Below are positions 51,241-60,398 of a DNA stretch of 64,000 bases, one piece after another. The stretch is from FEN-987 sp049521055 (GTDB taxonomy: Archaea; Thermoproteota; Bathyarchaeia; 40CM-2-53-6). The first letter of the stretch is position 1, and every line of letters begins with the position of its first letter. Where the stretch lies: the NCBI GenBank assembly GCA_049521055.1, contig JBEKPE010000001.1, positions 62,001 through 126,000 of the forward strand, read 5' to 3'. Made by a program: the position numbers and the translations under genes. Below the pieces are notes generated by a model, which ran no database searches, had not been told where the DNA came from, and saw only the letters and a list, made by a program, of their open reading frames with translations.

Positions 51241-52170
51241 TTGCCGTCAATTCTAGTCCAATACGATGGAAACAAGGTGGAGACTAGGACATTCCGCACT
51301 CACCTTCGTGCTTTGGCGTGGGGTATCCACCGCCCTGACCCAATACTCGTGGGCAACGGAGGCGAGGTCGTAAGAATCCAGAAGGACGAAATCCTACGAC
51401 TTAATCCAAATACGAAGCACAACCTACGCGCCGTATCAGTTAACCCAACCAACAACTCAGCCTTGATAGTGGGAAACGCCGGTACGGCCCTACTACTTAA
51501 TGAAGATGGAAATTTCAGAAAGCTAAGTACCTTAACCACCGAGAATCTTCGTGCAGTAGCCTGGAATCCGAGGGGAGATCTAGCATTGATTGCTGGAAAC
51601 AATGGTGCCTTAATGAAATACTATGACAACCGAATTGAAACGATTGATGATGGTAGAGCGAATCTGCGTGATATCTCTTGGCAACACGCCTCTGATCAAG
51701 CACTCGTAACCTCCAACTGCTTCGCTGAAGAGTTCATCCCTTCCCCAAACCTCTTCACGTACGAAACAAAATCGGATGCTCTGAGAGCCGTCAACGAAGG
51801 ACGTTCCGACCTAATCGGTGTTGACTGGAGGCCAGACGATGCTTATGCCTTAGTGCTTGGGTATGATGTTGTCTGGCACAACGGGTTAATCGCGAAATTC
51901 CACGAGAACACATTGTCCCCCATCAAATTCGAAAACAACCGCGTTTACCCGGTTGCGGTAAGATGGGATCCGAAGGGTAAGGCAGCAGCCATCGCCACAG
52001 CAACAACACAAGCAGGAACGGGAAACGGCCAACTCAGCCTATGGGACGGAGAAAGCTTCACTGCCCTTTACAGCAGTAGCGAATTCTTCTTCAGCCGCCT
52101 CTCCTGGGCCCCTGACGGGTCCAAACTTGCCGGAATCGCATCGACCGATACTAGGACTTTCAACTGTTGA
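51241..52170 (+). CDS. WD40-like beta-propeller protein
   Basis: The 309-residue protein consists of about six to seven repeats of the type NLRAVSVNPTNNSALIVGN, NLRAVAWNPRGDLALIAGN and RLSWAPDGSKLAGIAS, each ending in a short beta hairpin, as in beta-propellers. It starts with TTG at 51241 and has no signal peptide. Propellers of this type are scaffolds. It is translationally coupled (TTGA) with the truncated saccharopine-type gene that follows. Confidence 0.7.
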   Translation: MPSILVQYDGNKVETRTFRTHLRALAWGIHRPDPILVGNGGEVVRIQKDEILRLNPNTKHNLRAVSVNPTNNSALIVGNAGTALLLNEDGNFRKLSTLTTENLRAVAWNPRGDLALIAGNNGALMKYYDNRIETIDDGRANLRDISWQHASDQALVTSNCFAEEFIPSPNLFTYETKSDALRAVNEGRSDLIGVDWRPDDAYALVLGYDVVWHNGLIAKFHENTLSPIKFENNRVYPVAVRWDPKGKAAAIATATTQAGTGNGQLSLWDGESFTALYSSSEFFFSRLSWAPDGSKLAGIASTDTRTFNC

Positions 52171-52958
52171 ACAAACATAATCTCTCTGATGGAAGGAGAA
52201 TGCGCAACCATGTATACACGTCCGCTGAATCGAAACTGGATAGCGTTAAGAAGATTAGAATCCGCGTTGGAGGGATTGAAGTGGGCGGTGGTTCAGTAGG
52301 GGACAGGTTAGTCTTTCCGTTTGCTGTTTCAACAGTATTCGACGAGTACTCTAAAACGCCGGTAATGTACGTGGACTCAAAATTTCAGGAAGTCGCTCCG
52401 CTATCCGGAGATGAGGTCGTGGAGTTCAACGAACCGGTTGGTAGAAACACTTGCCATTACTCCATTCATTCCGAAATTGCGACCCTGCCGCTGAATTTCA
52501 AACAAGTTACAGATGTTGACTTCAAGCTCGGTGTGTCTCCGAAGCTCTTCAAAGCGATCAGGCCCATGATTGACGCGGGATTAGACGATTCCGTTCCCAT
52601 CGAAGTGAAGGGAGTGAAGGTTTCACCTCGCGATTTCGCAGTGGCGTACCTTCAGTCGCGTTCTAGCCGTGAGGAACCAGAAAGATGTGTTGCTCTGAAA
52701 ACGGAAGTTGAGGGTATGATGGACGGCAAAAGTCGGATTGTTACCTGTGACGTTGTCGGGAAACCGGATCCAATGTTTGGAGTGAAGAATGCAACGGCGC
52801 TTTTGACCGGTGTTGGTGCATATATTGTTGCTCAGATGATCATGACTGGAGCGATAACAAAGAAAGGGGTGGTTGCTCCTGAGGCCTGTGTTTCCCCTGA
52901 GGGAATGCTTTCCGAACTCAAAAAGCGGAACATCGAAACCTCGATTACGGTTACATGA
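52167..52958 (+). pseudogene. Truncated saccharopine-dehydrogenase-like protein
   Basis: The 263-residue reading matches only the C-terminal domain of the LYS9-type family: KLDSVKKIRIRVGG, then DEYSKTPVMYVDSK, HSEIATLPLNF, VSPRDFAVAYLQ and VVAPEACVSPEGMLSELKK. The N-terminal Rossmann domain and its GxGxxG motif, present in the full-length relative at 17394-18635, are absent. The upstream DNA encodes an unrelated propeller. It is therefore either a remnant or a stand-alone domain. The reading frame is intact to the stop, so decay is not far advanced. Confidence 0.6.
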
Positions 52959-52977
52959 AGAAGCTAGAGTAACAGAT

Positions 52978-53415
52978 TTGCCAGGGTTCCACATTAGATC
53001 GGCTGAATCGACTGATCTGCAACAGATTGTAAGCTTCCTAAGGGCTAACGGGTTACCAACGGTTGGAGTCGAAAATTGCTATTCGAACTTTGTTATCGAA
53101 ACAGATGAGAGGGGAGTCTGGTATGGAATTGCAGGCCTTGAATTGTACGGCCAGAGTGCATTACTTCGTTCGGTTGCCGTCGACGAGAGTTCTAGGGGGA
53201 TGGGACACGGCAAAGCCTTGGTTGATGCTGTTCTTTCAAACGCAAGACACAATGGCGTCTGTAACGTTTACTTGCTGACGGACAATGCATCCAAGTATTT
53301 CGAGAACCTAGGTTTCGCTTTAGTGGACCGAGAGGACATTGATGGAGCAGTTAAGGCGTCGCCAGAGTTCGGAGCATGCTGCGCCACGGCTGTGGCTATG
53401 CGCAAAACCATCTAA
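52978..53415 (+). CDS. ArsN2-like N-acetyltransferase
   Basis: From TTG at 52978 (FHIRSAESTDLQQIVSFLRANGLPT) the protein shows the GNAT core LLRSVAVDESSRGMGHGKALVD, then VYLLTDNASKYFENLGF and SPEFGACCATAVAM. This order matches ArsN2-type acetyltransferases linked to arsenic resistance. No other ars gene is adjacent, so the true substrate may differ. The start codon is not certain; readings from further upstream overlap the preceding gene. Confidence 0.72.
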   Translation: MPGFHIRSAESTDLQQIVSFLRANGLPTVGVENCYSNFVIETDERGVWYGIAGLELYGQSALLRSVAVDESSRGMGHGKALVDAVLSNARHNGVCNVYLLTDNASKYFENLGFALVDREDIDGAVKASPEFGACCATAVAMRKTI

Positions 53416-53480
53416 CCCTTCGGACCGTACAGAAACTCAAAAATCCTAGCTGCAGCGTAGTTCTGCGCTAGGAAATAGAT

Positions 53481-53767
53481 TTGGCAGTCTACATACTCTT
53501 ATCAAAATTGACAACTGAGGGCCGAAAAACTGTTCGCGAGAACCCCGGTCGGATTCAGGAGGTCAACAAGGAAATCGAAGCACTCGGAGCGAAGGTTCTC
53601 TCCCAATATGCAACATTGGGCGCATACGATTTCGTCAACATTGTTGAGGCGTCAGACAACAAAACGATTGTGAAAGTATCTGTGGAATTGGGCTAAGGGG
53701 AACCGTGGAAATAACAACGCTACCCACTCTCGCGTTAAGCGAGTTCGTCGCGACAGTAAAGAAATAG
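53481..53767 (+). pseudogene. GYD-domain protein with a frameshift
   Basis: The first 71 codons match the GYD family (VYILLSKLTTEGRKTVRENP, then GAYDFVNIVEA and VKVSVELG) and stop at TAA. The other frame continues with the expected C-terminus, GTVEITTLPTLALSEFVATV, ending at TAG 53765-53767. The shift is minus one near TTGGGC (about 53688-53694). It may be a mutation, a sequencing error or, less likely, a programmed event. The full product would be about 95 residues, the family's normal size. Confidence 0.78.
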
Positions 53768-53912
53768 TCTATCTCAAGAAGAAGAAAACAGGCAGCGTTA
53801 GGGTAGACGTTGCTCCGTGCTTGCTGCCTCATGACGAGGCAGTCTAAAGTTATATTGCGCATTTCCAGACTCTTGCAGAGCCGAAGAAAACAATTGAAGT
53901 CGGGGGAGATTC

Positions 53913-54041
53913 ATGTCCTCAAAGGACAAAGATATTTTCTATTTGAAACTGCAATGGATTTCCGCGAAAGACGACGCTGAACGAAAGAACTTGGCCGAGA
54001 AGATACGACAACGTTTGACCGAGAAAGGCTCGAGTAAGTAG
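53913..54041 (+). CDS. Small charged protein, 42 aa
   Basis: ATG at 53913 is preceded by GGGGGAG, and the reading gives a 42-residue helical, lysine-rich protein with DIFYLKLQWISAKDDAERKN. It ends shortly before the membrane-protein gene. No family is known to me. The good ribosome site makes it a likely gene. Confidence 0.5.
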   Translation: MSSKDKDIFYLKLQWISAKDDAERKNLAEKIRQRLTEKGSSK

Positions 54042-54056
54042 GTAGGACTAGGGCGA

Positions 54057-54446
54057 TTGTCAACCTTTGTCCGTCCGTTTACAGTTAAACTACTTGTCGC
54101 CTTAGACGTGGTGCTAGGCGTACTTGGGTTTCTACCCTTATTGTTTCCACAGCTTCGACCATTCCCAAGATTTGTCATCGTCAATGAAATAGGGTCAATA
54201 GTCTTCATCTTGATCTGCTTCGTATTGGCGTATGGACTTTGGAGTAAGAGGAGCTGGGCTTGGGTATCCTCACTCGTATTCTCAATTCTAGGCGTAGCTA
54301 TCTTCATATTCACTCTGTTTGTGAGGCCGCGTACGGGCGAGTTTGTTTCACTGGTCATGGACTTGGTAATCTTGTACTTACTAATGCAACCGGGAGTGCA
54401 GCGCTATTCCGGAAAGCTTTCAGGACCCCACCAAACCTCAGCCTAA
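54057..54446 (+). CDS. Four-TM membrane protein
   Basis: This 129-residue protein has four hydrophobic helices (about residues 12-32, 43-63, 69-89, 97-113) and starts with TTG at 54057. Its order FTVKLLVALDVVLGVLGFLPLLF recalls DUF2127-like proteins, but this is uncertain. It follows the 42-residue gene by 15 bases. Confidence 0.55.
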   Translation: MSTFVRPFTVKLLVALDVVLGVLGFLPLLFPQLRPFPRFVIVNEIGSIVFILICFVLAYGLWSKRSWAWVSSLVFSILGVAIFIFTLFVRPRTGEFVSLVMDLVILYLLMQPGVQRYSGKLSGPHQTSA

Positions 54447-54500
54447 GCAGAGACGCGAGGTTAGATCAATGCTCGGTTATCTCCGTGAGAATGTGTGCTC

Positions 54501-55472
54501 ATGAGTCACCCGGAAGTCAATCTAGACGCGATCAAAGACGCGAGCCGCAGAATCGCGGGTGTAGCGTACAAGACCCCATTGTACTATTCTCCGGGCCTGA
54601 GCAATCTCACAGGGGCCAAGGTGTACTTGAAGCTCGAGTCCTACCAACCCATACGCGTCTTCAAAGTCCGAGGCGCGGCAAATAAAATCCTGAAACTTTC
54701 CCAAGAGGAACGGAACCGGGGACTCGTCGCAGCTTCATCCGGGAATCATGGCCTCGCGGTTTCATATCTTGCAAAATTGACGGGAACTAAAGCAACGATA
54801 GTGGTGCCGACCACTGCGGTTGAAGAGAAGGTAAGGGCGATCGAAGAGTACGGGGGGACAGTCATCAAACATGGACTGTTTCACGATGAACGTTACGATA
54901 AGGCATTTGAGATTCAGAAAAGGACGGGAGGCGTTCTTGTTCCGCCCTTCGATGATCCGGAAATAATCGCGGGACAGGGAACCATTGGACTGGAAATCCA
55001 TCAGGACTTACCTACCGCAAATGCCGTCATTGTTCCTATTGGTGGCGGCGGACTCATTTCCGGAATCGCTACAGCATTGAAGAGCTTGAAGCCGGAAACG
55101 AAGATCTTCGGAGTCGAACCTGAGAGTGCCTCGTCGATGTACCAATCAGTCAAAAGCGGGAAGATTACTCGGCTAACAGACACAACCTCCATCGCTGATG
55201 GCCTAGCAACACGCGAACCAGGAGTGCTTACGTTCGAATGTGTAAAGCGTTACGTGGATGAGATCCTCCTAGTAAGCGAAGAGGAGATCGAGAAAGCCGT
55301 CTTCACAGTAATGCGAGAATGTCATCTGATCATTGAGCCATCGGCCGCAGCGGCCGTCGCGGCTCTCGTCAAGAAAACCGATCTCAGGCAAAATACTGAG
55401 ATCGTAGTGGTTGTGAGCGGGGGAAATATCTCTCTTAAACTACTATCCAGGATTCTGTCAAAGTACGGCTAA
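54501..55472 (+). CDS. Threonine dehydratase / serine racemase-type PLP enzyme
   Basis: The 323-residue fold-type-II PLP protein has VFKVRGAANKI with the Schiff-base lysine, SSGNHGLAVSYLAK, and the phosphate-binding GGGGLISG. It is short, with no C-terminal ACT regulatory domain, as in catabolic threonine ammonia-lyases and serine racemases. It would make 2-oxobutyrate or pyruvate from threonine or serine. A GTG at 54495 is two codons upstream. It overlaps the convergent Lrp-type gene by four bases. Confidence 0.9.
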   Translation: MSHPEVNLDAIKDASRRIAGVAYKTPLYYSPGLSNLTGAKVYLKLESYQPIRVFKVRGAANKILKLSQEERNRGLVAASSGNHGLAVSYLAKLTGTKATIVVPTTAVEEKVRAIEEYGGTVIKHGLFHDERYDKAFEIQKRTGGVLVPPFDDPEIIAGQGTIGLEIHQDLPTANAVIVPIGGGGLISGIATALKSLKPETKIFGVEPESASSMYQSVKSGKITRLTDTTSIADGLATREPGVLTFECVKRYVDEILLVSEEEIEKAVFTVMRECHLIIEPSAAAAVAALVKKTDLRQNTEIVVVVSGGNISLKLLSRILSKYG

Positions 55473-55759
55473 CCTTTGAATCCTATTTGAAACATATTTT
55501 CGAGATCATATTTACTGTACGACTTGAAGGCGATCAGCGTCATGGTTCGCGTTATACCCTTCACCTTTGCAAACCGCTCTGTGACAACGCCAGCTAGATC
55601 TTCAGCTTCTTTCACTCGGACTATTGCGACAAGGTCGAAGTCGCCGGCGATCGAGTAAACCTCTGTTACGGCGGTGATTGTGAGTAATTCATTGGGTATC
55701 GCGGCGATACGATCCCTTTCTGCGTTCATCATGACGAATGCTGTAATCACAAGCGGCAC
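55469..55759 (-). CDS. Stand-alone Lrp/AsnC ligand-binding (RAM) domain
   Basis: The 96-residue protein contains only the RAM domain of Lrp/AsnC regulators: ITAVTEVYSIAGDFDLVAIVRV and FAKVKGITRTMTLIAF. There is no helix-turn-helix. Such short versions bind amino acids and may modulate partners. Its location directly against the threonine-dehydratase gene suggests a role in amino-acid sensing. Confidence 0.85.
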   Translation of the reverse strand: MPLVITAFVMMNAERDRIAAIPNELLTITAVTEVYSIAGDFDLVAIVRVKEAEDLAGVVTERFAKVKGITRTMTLIAFKSYSKYDLENMFQIGFKG

Positions 55760-55826
55760 CCGACTGTTAAGTCGGTCGCGTCATGTTCTTAAATTCTAGC
55801 TATTTCCGCTTCATCTAGAATAGGCT

Positions 55827-56549
55827 TCACACGCTCTTCTCGAACACTAAACAATGCATGCCCCACGGGCTCCTTTTGAAATGACATTTCTTTGCGACTG
55901 AGAGTTGGTAGGGTTCGTAGGGTATGTAGGAACTCAGAATCTTCGCGCCAAGCGCCCCAGCTATTTCCTGAGCACTCTTCATTGACTTTGGCACAGGGCC
56001 GGTTAGGATTGTTAGGCTACTTTGAAGTTCTTCGAATCTTATTTCTGGCCTTGTCACCAGAAAAGCACAGTCTTGAGAACCGTAAAGTTCCCCTTGCCTT
56101 TCCAATTGCTTGAGCAGTCGCTCTGAGCCTCTCATGAAATGCCATCCGCGTGCTATGTAGCCATTCATCTTTCTTGAGTAGCCTGCTTTCAAGAGTGATT
56201 GGAGTTGTGTGTTGGAAGCGGAAATTGGGGATGCGCCCTTTGCCTTCTTCTTGACTCTCAGACGGCAGGAGACGTGGGCAGCTTCACATGCCAGCTTGAA
56301 TCCGCCCTTTTCACACGCTCTGATTGACGCTTTATTCTCCGATAACGTCCATAATCTCAGAGGGCCTATCGCCTTTCGCTTCGCGTAGTCGATAATTTGC
56401 TGTTGTAGGAAGATGGCCACGCCCCGTCGACGCCAGGTCGGGTCTGTGCGTGCCATGCTTAACCATCCACTACCGTCGACGCACTTATCGAAGTTAGTCA
56501 TGCCTACAAGCTCGGATCCATGCCAAGCCAAAAAGAGTCGGCCCTGCAT
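55827..56549 (-). CDS. GNAT-family N-acetyltransferase, unclear N-terminus
   Basis: The protein has ELVGMTNFDKCVDGSGWLSM, then DPTWRRRGVAIFLQQQII, with the acetyl-CoA loop RRRGVA, and a second, less conserved C-terminal half of about 130 residues. The first ATG (56549) begins inside the GNAT fold. The frame remains open upstream with the family-like RRAVGPSDYILKILPNVI but contains no ordinary start codon, so the real start is unclear or lost. Confidence 0.7.
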   Translation of the reverse strand: MQGRLFLAWHGSELVGMTNFDKCVDGSGWLSMARTDPTWRRRGVAIFLQQQIIDYAKRKAIGPLRLWTLSENKASIRACEKGGFKLACEAAHVSCRLRVKKKAKGASPISASNTQLQSLLKAGYSRKMNGYIARGWHFMRGSERLLKQLERQGELYGSQDCAFLVTRPEIRFEELQSSLTILTGPVPKSMKSAQEIAGALGAKILSSYIPYEPYQLSVAKKCHFKRSPWGMHCLVFEKSV

Positions 56550-56692
56550 GATGACGTTGGGAAGAATTTTGAGTATGTAGTCAGATGGGCCGACGGCTCT
56601 GCGGCACAGTCTAGCTACCGAGAGTAGATTGGATTGTTTCGCTATTGTGCGTTTGAATTGGAGTTGCCTCGTCTCAAACGCACCGTATTGTG

Positions 56693-57916
56693 TTACGCTG
56701 TGGCGACGTGAACGAATACCTTCGCGTCGTTGACCATGTTCTCGATTTTACAGTATTCATTGGGCTGATGAGCCATGTCGTCTATCGTTGACCAAACGGC
56801 AGTATGAATTCCCCTACGCCTAAAGTACGCTCCCACGGTGCCGCCGCCAATTCCGATCGCCTTCGCGTCTAACCCACGCAACTGTTTCAACGCAGCCTTC
56901 AATCTTACCACAATTGGGCTATCCATCGGGGTCGGGTTCGCATTCTGTTCCTGTTGAATGGGTTTGACTTCGATTGACGCACCAGTTTCCTTTTCCAGCC
57001 TCACCCGGACAGATTCAATTTCTTTCAGCACGTCAACGAGGGGGTAGCGTGGAAGAATTCGACAGTCGAAATATTGTACGTCAATCCCAGGAACCGTGTT
57101 GACATTATCAACATTCGCGTCGCATTTCGTCGGTTCAAAGGTTGAGGGTTGCGGATCAAATAAGGGATCTTTAGCAGGATATTTGGAGTGCAGCATTTCG
57201 TCGAGTTGAATAGCCAACTTCATAGCCACGCGGCGGGCGTTCAGCCCTCTCTCAGGGGTGCTGCCATGGACCTGCATGCCCTTCGTCGTGATTCTCAGCC
57301 AAAGTATGCTTTTTTCTGCAATTTCAATTTCTGAGCCATCCGGCCTCCCACTGTCCGGTACAAGCGCCATGTCGATTGGCTTGAATACGCCTTTTTCAAG
57401 AAGAGGAATAACCCCGTACTTGCTCCCGGACTCTTCGTCAGAGACAAGGACAAGGCCAAGAGTCACTTTTGGCTTAATGCCCAAAGTTTTGATTGCTTTC
57501 ATGGTGAATAGGGTTGAACCAACCGCTTGCCCATTGTCTTCTGAGCCCCTTCCGAAAATCTTTCCATCCTTAACAATCGGGACGTAGGGATCGGTTGCCC
57601 AGAGTTCACGTGATCCCTCAGGTACAGTGTCCAAATGCGCGGCCAACCACAAGGTTCGCCCCGCATCCTCGCCCTCGATGACCGTCGTCAGGTTTACCCG
57701 GACACCTTCTGCTACGCGACTGTCAGGAATATCGTACCTCGTAACCTTCAATCCACTGTCTTCAAGCCATTTCTTCACGAAGAGAGCACGAGCGTACTCA
57801 CCCTTACCTCCTCCGTCGGGGTTTACCGCATTGATCTTTAGCATGTCAACCATGAATTTCGTAATGTTATCGCGGGATTGGTCAATCCAATGTATAGCAT
57901 CAGTTGTGTTTGCCAT
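56693..57916 (-). CDS. M20-family metallopeptidase (ArgE/DapE type)
   Basis: The 407-residue protein has the zinc-ligand series LWLAAHLDTVPEG, FGRGSEDNGQA, VSDEESGS and, near the end, DDMAHQPNEYCKIE. The dimerisation domain (STPERGLNARRVA) lies between. The family removes N-acyl groups or cleaves small peptides; the exact substrate is not readable. It would fit use of imported peptides. The start is ATG at 57916. Confidence 0.88.
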   Translation of the reverse strand: MANTTDAIHWIDQSRDNITKFMVDMLKINAVNPDGGGKGEYARALFVKKWLEDSGLKVTRYDIPDSRVAEGVRVNLTTVIEGEDAGRTLWLAAHLDTVPEGSRELWATDPYVPIVKDGKIFGRGSEDNGQAVGSTLFTMKAIKTLGIKPKVTLGLVLVSDEESGSKYGVIPLLEKGVFKPIDMALVPDSGRPDGSEIEIAEKSILWLRITTKGMQVHGSTPERGLNARRVAMKLAIQLDEMLHSKYPAKDPLFDPQPSTFEPTKCDANVDNVNTVPGIDVQYFDCRILPRYPLVDVLKEIESVRVRLEKETGASIEVKPIQQEQNANPTPMDSPIVVRLKAALKQLRGLDAKAIGIGGGTVGAYFRRRGIHTAVWSTIDDMAHQPNEYCKIENMVNDAKVFVHVATA

Positions 57917-58090
57917 CAGTTTTCAGCCTGGTCGAATTGAGGTTGGACTCTCTGGCCAAAAGATAAAGCTTGACTAGCGCAACCCCAACTGCCAATTAGC
58001 ACAGAGCTTCCTGCTGAATTTTAGCCGTTGCATCGCTCACATAACGGGGTATTGAGATAATTCCATAAGGCCTAGTCTCCGTGGAAGGTC

Positions 58091-58843
58091 TTGCCGGAGC
58101 GGTTAGGTTTGAGTTTGTTCGACAAGTCAGCACCTTACTACGACGTCATATACGATGCGGCAGGGAAGAATTACAAAGCAGAATCTAAGCGGCTGGACGA
58201 ATTAATTCGACGACACAAGAAATCAGTAGGCAACGTATTACTCGATGTCGCATGCGGGACCGGCCGGCACATCTCATACCTCAAATCATCATATTCCGCC
58301 GAAGGCCTAGACCTTGATCCTGGGCTACTCGCGATTGCTGAGAAGAGGAATCCGGGAATTCGTTTCCATAAAGGCAACATGCTCACCTTCACGCTACGAA
58401 AAGAGTTCGATGTTGTTACCTGTCTATTCAGCGCAATTGGCTACATGACAACGCTTCGGAAACTTCGGCGAGCGGTGAGAAACATGAGCCTCCATCTCAA
58501 AACGGGAGGTGTTTTGATAGTTGAGCCTTGGATAACCCCACGCAATTTCATTAGGGGAAGAATAGGCGCTGTATTCGTGAATAAAGCTAAACTGAAGATT
58601 GCGCGAATTGACAAATCAACGGTTCGCGACCACATCTCAACCTTAGATTTTCAATATCTTGTAGCAACACCCCAAGGCACGAAATATTTCAGGGAACGTG
58701 AGGAGTTTGGACTTTTCAAGCATTCCGAGTACATGAACGCGTTTCGGCTGACTGGTTTGAAGGTAAACTACTATGACAAGGGTCTGATAGGAAGAGGACT
58801 TTACGTTGGAATCAAACCGCCGAGTGGCGGGGACGGATTCTAG
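58091..58843 (+). CDS. SAM-dependent class I methyltransferase
   Basis: The 250-residue protein has motif I LLDVACGTGRHISYL, motif II GLDLDPGLLAIAEKR, and FDVVTCLFSAIGYM, all typical of Methyltransf_25-type enzymes. The N-terminus (FDKSAPYYDVIYDAAGKNY) is common in the group. The substrate is unknown. The start is TTG at 58091. It overlaps the convergent membrane protein by four bases. Confidence 0.85.
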   Translation: MPERLGLSLFDKSAPYYDVIYDAAGKNYKAESKRLDELIRRHKKSVGNVLLDVACGTGRHISYLKSSYSAEGLDLDPGLLAIAEKRNPGIRFHKGNMLTFTLRKEFDVVTCLFSAIGYMTTLRKLRRAVRNMSLHLKTGGVLIVEPWITPRNFIRGRIGAVFVNKAKLKIARIDKSTVRDHISTLDFQYLVATPQGTKYFREREEFGLFKHSEYMNAFRLTGLKVNYYDKGLIGRGLYVGIKPPSGGDGF

Positions 58844-59136
58844 GATTTTCTCGCATGCCTCAATTGTATCGTTATGCAGGCCGCAAAGAGGAACATAACG
58901 GCGAGATGGGCCCATTCGCCCACTATTCCCAGAGAAGTTCCAAAGGTATCACTTACCACCTCAGTAGTTATCCACCCCACAATTACGACCAGAAGGATTG
59001 TAGGGAAACTTGAGCCGAAGATGCCTTCCGACCTTCTTTGGCGGACAGCTTGAAACCCGAAGACCAGCACCGCCAGCACCAATAGAACAAGCGTGGACTG
59101 TACAATAAATTCTGGCACGTTCAGCGCCCCTTCCAA
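58840..59136 (-). CDS. Small three-TM protein of regulator module
   Basis: The 98-residue reading from TTG at 59136 has three hydrophobic helices. It overlaps the upstream gene by 16 bases; GTG at 59118 would make a clean start. It is the last gene of the module 58840-60035 of three small membrane proteins after a winged-helix gene. Confidence 0.6.
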   Translation of the reverse strand: MEGALNVPEFIVQSTLVLLVLAVLVFGFQAVRQRRSEGIFGSSFPTILLVVIVGWITTEVVSDTFGTSLGIVGEWAHLAVMFLFAACITIQLRHARKS

Positions 59137-59393
59137 AAGTAGGCGTAAGCAATTCCCAAGGTCAACGCAGAGACCGAAGCACCGAATTCGAATGCCTGCT
59201 CGAGCAAGGGGTACCCAAGATAGGCGGAGAGATGATGAAACCCATGAAAGAAGGTCAACGAGGAGAGCAGGATGGAGAGGAAGAGGTATGGTAGGCCGAC
59301 ACGAATTGCGCGGATACTAATGTAAACTCCTATTCCAGTTGTGTACATCATAAGGAGAAAACTTGCGAGTTCGAACGGATCATAGGCATACAT
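59121..59393 (-). CDS. Small three-TM protein of regulator module
   Basis: This 90-residue protein has three helices (about residues 5-27, 33-51, 65-86) and conserved-looking HGFHHLSAYLGYP. It lies one base from the next upstream gene. Histidines in the middle could bind a metal or cofactor; function is unknown. Confidence 0.6.
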   Translation of the reverse strand: MYAYDPFELASFLLMMYTTGIGVYISIRAIRVGLPYLFLSILLSSLTFFHGFHHLSAYLGYPLLEQAFEFGASVSALTLGIAYAYFWKGR

Positions 59394-59394
59394 G

Positions 59395-59676
59395 TTAGTC
59401 GAACCCGAAGATGGAATATATCAGGGAAGCAAACCCGAGGACAATCATCGCAGATTCCACAATTTCAACATCTACAAGTTGGAAGCCGAGAAACTCGAAC
59501 AATATACCTGCTGCAACCGAACCTGCGGTAATCAAGGCGAAACCCAGGGCGAGGAATACCAAATCCTTCCGTCGAGTTTTGCGGTATCCCTTCACTGCCA
59601 GATAGATTAGCACCATGCCCAGAAGAACGATGATTAGTTTCAAGAAGCGCAGTATGTAGATATCCTGCATGGTCAC
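59395..59676 (-). CDS. DUF7521-like small membrane protein
   Basis: This 93-residue protein has three helices with LIYLAVKGYRKTRRKDLVFLALGFALI, a pattern I associate with DUF7521-type proteins found beside winged-helix regulators in haloarchaea and other archaea. Its start overlaps the regulator's stop by four bases. Confidence 0.65.
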   Translation of the reverse strand: MTMQDIYILRFLKLIIVLLGMVLIYLAVKGYRKTRRKDLVFLALGFALITAGSVAAGILFEFLGFQLVDVEIVESAMIVLGFASLIYSIFGFD

Positions 59677-60035
59677 CTTGCCTCCCTGAGGGCGAAGAAC
59701 CTCTTTACCATCTTTTCATCTGCCTCGACATTGGATGCGACATCCACGACCAAGCTGTCCTTCTCGAAGATGACATTCGCCGACCGGATTGTACTTCGAA
59801 GCATTTCATATTTCTTCCCGTCCTCAGTCAAAACAATCCGTTCAACTTTCAGCATCCCAAACTCCTTGAGCTCCTTAACTTTCCTGTATGCGGAAGTCAT
59901 CGGTATCTTCTGCTCTCGTGTGATGTCGATAACGGACTTGGAAACAACCATGGTGGACTCTAGTATTGAACGTGAGTAGTCGTCAAGTAACGCCCGGATG
60001 AGGGCCTTCTTGCGATCCCGATCATCTAATCGCAT
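59673..60035 (-). CDS. Winged-helix regulator of membrane module
   Basis: The 120-residue protein has a winged helix (DDYSRSILESTMVVSKSVIDITREQKIPMTSAYRKVKELKEFGMLKVER) and a short C-terminal part. It leads the module of three small membrane proteins, coupled by overlap. The arrangement repeats the idea of the pair at 16020-16951: a DNA-binding partner with membrane proteins. Confidence 0.75.
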   Translation of the reverse strand: MRLDDRDRKKALIRALLDDYSRSILESTMVVSKSVIDITREQKIPMTSAYRKVKELKEFGMLKVERIVLTEDGKKYEMLRSTIRSANVIFEKDSLVVDVASNVEADEKMVKRFFALREAR

Positions 60036-60145
60036 GAGAGATCGCTCATTTCCAGGCTTGGAATTCGAACGTGCAAGATGTCGAACTCTCTGATTGTTCA
60101 GATATCAAAGTTTCGGGATGGCGTACGGAATACGGGAGCGGGTAG

Positions 60146-60292
60146 TTGTTCGATCATAGAAACCTAAGTTGCGACTCGATTCATTTCCAAATTTGGAAGC
60201 CATGGCTGGAAAACGTATCCATGGAGAACGGCGTCATAGTAATACCAAATAAACCCGAGGACTACACTTCAGTCTACGAGTTGCTCAAGTGA
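60146..60292 (+). CDS. Possible small protein, 48 aa
   Basis: The gene-free stretch 60036-60398 contains one candidate: TTG at 60146, with GGGAG just upstream and directly after an in-frame stop, giving 48 residues with WKPWLENVSMENGVIVIPNK and EDYTSVYELLK. It looks protein-like but has no recognised family and no second line of support. Confidence 0.3.
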   Translation: MFDHRNLSCDSIHFQIWKPWLENVSMENGVIVIPNKPEDYTSVYELLK

Positions 60293-60398
60293 GGTCCTTT
60301 CTGAAGCTAGCCCATGGTATCGTTTCTGGACGTCTTGCGGCAAGACCGTTCAAATACCATGAGGATTAATCTCATTGTCACTAGGCTAGTGCTTAGCT

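Noticed and set aside
53681..53700. Programmed minus-one frameshift in the GYD gene
   Set aside because: No canonical slippery heptamer or clear downstream pseudoknot is seen; mutation or sequence error is simpler.
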